Assembly: GCA_964469555.1 (NCBI GenBank)
Contig: CAYYAQ010000128.1
Location: 1-14,678 of the forward strand
Reading direction: 5' to 3'
Length of the DNA: 14,678 nucleotides
Source of the DNA: CAYYAQ01 sp964469555
Lineage (GTDB): Bacteria; Planctomycetota; UBA1135; UBA2386
Below, piece by piece: positions 13,305 to 14,678 of this stretch. Every line of letters begins with the position of its first letter. Positions within the stretch are counted from its first letter, which is position 1. Both the position numbers and the translations under genes were made by a program. The notes under the pieces were generated by a model. It made no database searches, was not told the DNA's origin, and saw nothing but the letters and a program-made list of their open reading frames with translations.

Positions 13305-14678
13305 TCAACGCGGTGCTCGACTGACGCGAGCCCAGCGCTCGAGAGAACCGGGAAGCCCGACACCTTCGCGAAGCAGATCCGAGATGGCCCGAACGCCGCC
13401 GCGCGCATCGACGTACATGCCGTAGACGCTGTCGGTGAGCGGCCCCTTCATCTTGTGTTCGCCGGCGCTGAACCCTCGCTTCCCGGCGAACTCGCGCAGC
13501 ACCTTCTTTGTCGCCTCGGGGAGCCACGCAGGGATCATCACGGCCCACTTCTGCGGGTAGCGCAAATTGTCCTCGACCATCGGCGCGAGCCGCTTGATGG
13601 CCGCCGCGGTCCACGTCTCGTAGTCGAAGAAGTCGTCGTCCGTCACGAGTCCCGGCAACCACACGGCGATCGTTCCGTGAGGGTCGAGCGGTACGCCCTC
13701 TAGCTTGCGACCGAGCAGCTGGGTCCGGTGCTTTGGCTCGCCTTGTACCGACATGGACAGACGCAGGATCGTCGGGTTCTGCAAGCGCACCGCCCCCTGC
13801 CCCATGGCAAACCCGATGCTCCCGAGGATCGGTGAGAGGTCCGGCGTGGTGTAGGAGAACTTGTATTCGCCGTCGATGTAGACACGGATCGTCGCGCCTG
13901 TCACCCGCGCCTCGATGTCGAAGTGCGACACCGGTTTCTTGAACGCGTGGAGATCCCGACGCCCCAGCCGAAGATAGCCCTCGCGACGCCACATCCCGCC
14001 GACGGTGAATCGCACGCGGTTCGTCTTGGCAGCGTCGTTCTTCCGACCTATCGCGTACAGAAAATCGCCCGCCGAGAAACCTATCCTGATGTTCCGATCC
14101 CGCCGCGCATAGCCAAAGACGATCGCGCCGGAGACGAACGAAGTGGTGAAGTGCACCCGCGTCTTGAACACGTAATTACTCGGCCCAAACCACTCGACGG
14201 ACCGCACGAACGCGTGTCGTGGGTGCGCGGTTCGGTCGAGCAGACCGGAGTCCTTGCGCGGACGCTTGCGACCGACGTGCACGTCACCGCTGTCGGTCTG
14301 GTACCAAAGGTGGCGGACGCGCCGCTCCTCGTACCCGGTGAGTCCGGACTCGGTCCACGCGTACGCGCCCAAATGCCGGGGCCGCGGCTCCGTCGGGTAC
14401 ATCCCGTCCTTCTTCTTGCCGTCGATTCCGGGCAGGGGAACAACCTTCTCTCCGACGCGCCATGCGATCGCGTTGTGCTCCCGCAACAACTCCCGCGCCG
14501 CGAATGCCCTGCCCGACGTGTGCAACTCCTTGGCGGTCGTCCGCAGAACCGCGAACCACCCGCGCACGCGCGGCAGCTTCGCGAGCATCGGCGCGGACGA
14601 CACCGGCGGCTCGCCCGAAAGCCCGCGGTGCCAGATCTCCGCGCACACAGCCCATGCGACGTCCGAATGATGGAGTTG
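13305..14678 (-). CDS. Large protein of unknown function with probable concanavalin-like domain (5' end outside window)
   Basis: The frame is open to the right edge, so the 457 visible residues are the C-terminal part; GTG 14648 is a formal but unconvincing start. Three parts can be seen. The first (about 1-90) is helical, Ala/Leu/Arg-rich, with no motif I recognise. The second (about 150-325) alternates beta-like segments, such as NYVFKTRVHFTTSFVSGAIVF, NIRIGFSAG, ATIRVYIDGEYKFSY and SIGFAMGQGAVRLQNPTI. This fits a concanavalin/LamG-like or 3-keto-disaccharide-hydrolase-like beta-sandwich in which GxIGFxxGxGxVxxxNxxI ends the domain. The third (about 330-457) has GTIAVWLPGLVTDDDFFDY, KWAVMIPAWLPEATKKVL and LTDSVYGMYVDARGG and resembles nothing I know. 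A carbohydrate-binding or extracellular role is only a guess. It is 235 bases upstream of the dehydrogenase. Confidence 0.78.
   Translation of the reverse strand, partial: QLHHSDVAWAVCAEIWHRGLSGEPPVSSAPMLAKLPRVRGWFAVLRTTAKELHTSGRAFAARELLREHNAIAWRVGEKVVPLPGIDGKKKDGMYPTEPRPRHLGAYAWTESGLTGYEERRVRHLWYQTDSGDVHVGRKRPRKDSGLLDRTAHPRHAFVRSVEWFGPSNYVFKTRVHFTTSFVSGAIVFGYARRDRNIRIGFSAGDFLYAIGRKNDAAKTNRVRFTVGGMWRREGYLRLGRRDLHAFKKPVSHFDIEARVTGATIRVYIDGEYKFSYTTPDLSPILGSIGFAMGQGAVRLQNPTILRLSMSVQGEPKHRTQLLGRKLEGVPLDPHGTIAVWLPGLVTDDDFFDYETWTAAAIKRLAPMVEDNLRYPQKWAVMIPAWLPEATKKVLREFAGKRGFSAGEHKMKGPLTDSVYGMYVDARGGVRAISDLLREGVGLPGSLERWARVSRAPR

Noticed and set aside
13070..13408. Upstream extension of the dehydrogenase frame
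   Set aside because: The family N-terminus matches ATG 13069, the extra part resembles no protein, and it overlaps the right-edge gene on the same strand.
1..14678. CRISPR arrays, tRNA genes, transposons, prophage or defence systems
   Set aside because: I looked for repeated spacing, tRNA-like arms, transposase motifs and defence-type enzymes and saw none; the window is mostly recognisable core metabolism.

Overview
The window is GC-rich bacterial DNA, densely packed, with genes on both strands. The organism is probably a Gram-negative bacterium: there is a lipobox lipoprotein, a DedA membrane protein and an ABC-2-type exporter. A type II (archaeal/eukaryotic-type) methionine aminopeptidase, a K+-dependent membrane pyrophosphatase and few Shine-Dalgarno motifs would fit a Planctomycetota-like or other deep-branching lineage. 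That affiliation is a guess from gene content. I see no rRNA, tRNA, CRISPR array, insertion sequence, integrase, phage gene or recognisable defence operon.

Left part (1-3566, all +): the 3' part of an ABC exporter ATPase, a six-helix partner permease with an unusual extracytoplasmic insertion, a secreted or anchored helical protein of unknown function, and a DedA/VTT-family membrane protein with a long acidic tail. Hairpins follow the permease and sit over the dedA stop codon.

Middle (3567-8172, all +): a 197-base leader, then hppA (ion-pumping pyrophosphatase), rsfS (ribosome silencing factor) and a short member of the thioredoxin-domain/YyaL (DUF255) family.

Right-middle (8179-9603, all -): a likely operon of a lipoprotein, a hotdog-fold acyl-CoA thioesterase whose start codon overlaps the lipoprotein stop by one base, and a stand-alone Clp N-domain protein. 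It converges on the thioredoxin gene and diverges from kbl.

Right (9685-12003, +): kbl, a 65-residue two-helix membrane protein and a type II map gene, closely spaced. Facing them (-) is a leucine-type amino-acid dehydrogenase; both stop codons lie in one small palindrome. Upstream of it on the same strand is a large gene of unknown function running off the window, with a probable concanavalin-like beta-sandwich.

Kbl (glycine plus acetyl-CoA from 2-amino-3-ketobutyrate) and the dehydrogenase (branched-chain amino acid deamination) both point to amino-acid catabolism. HppA uses the pyrophosphate released by biosynthesis to energise the membrane. Most genes are recognisable housekeeping or metabolic families. 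The least explained are the stand-alone Clp-N protein, the permease insertion domain and the right-edge gene. I do not see a convincing new multi-gene system.
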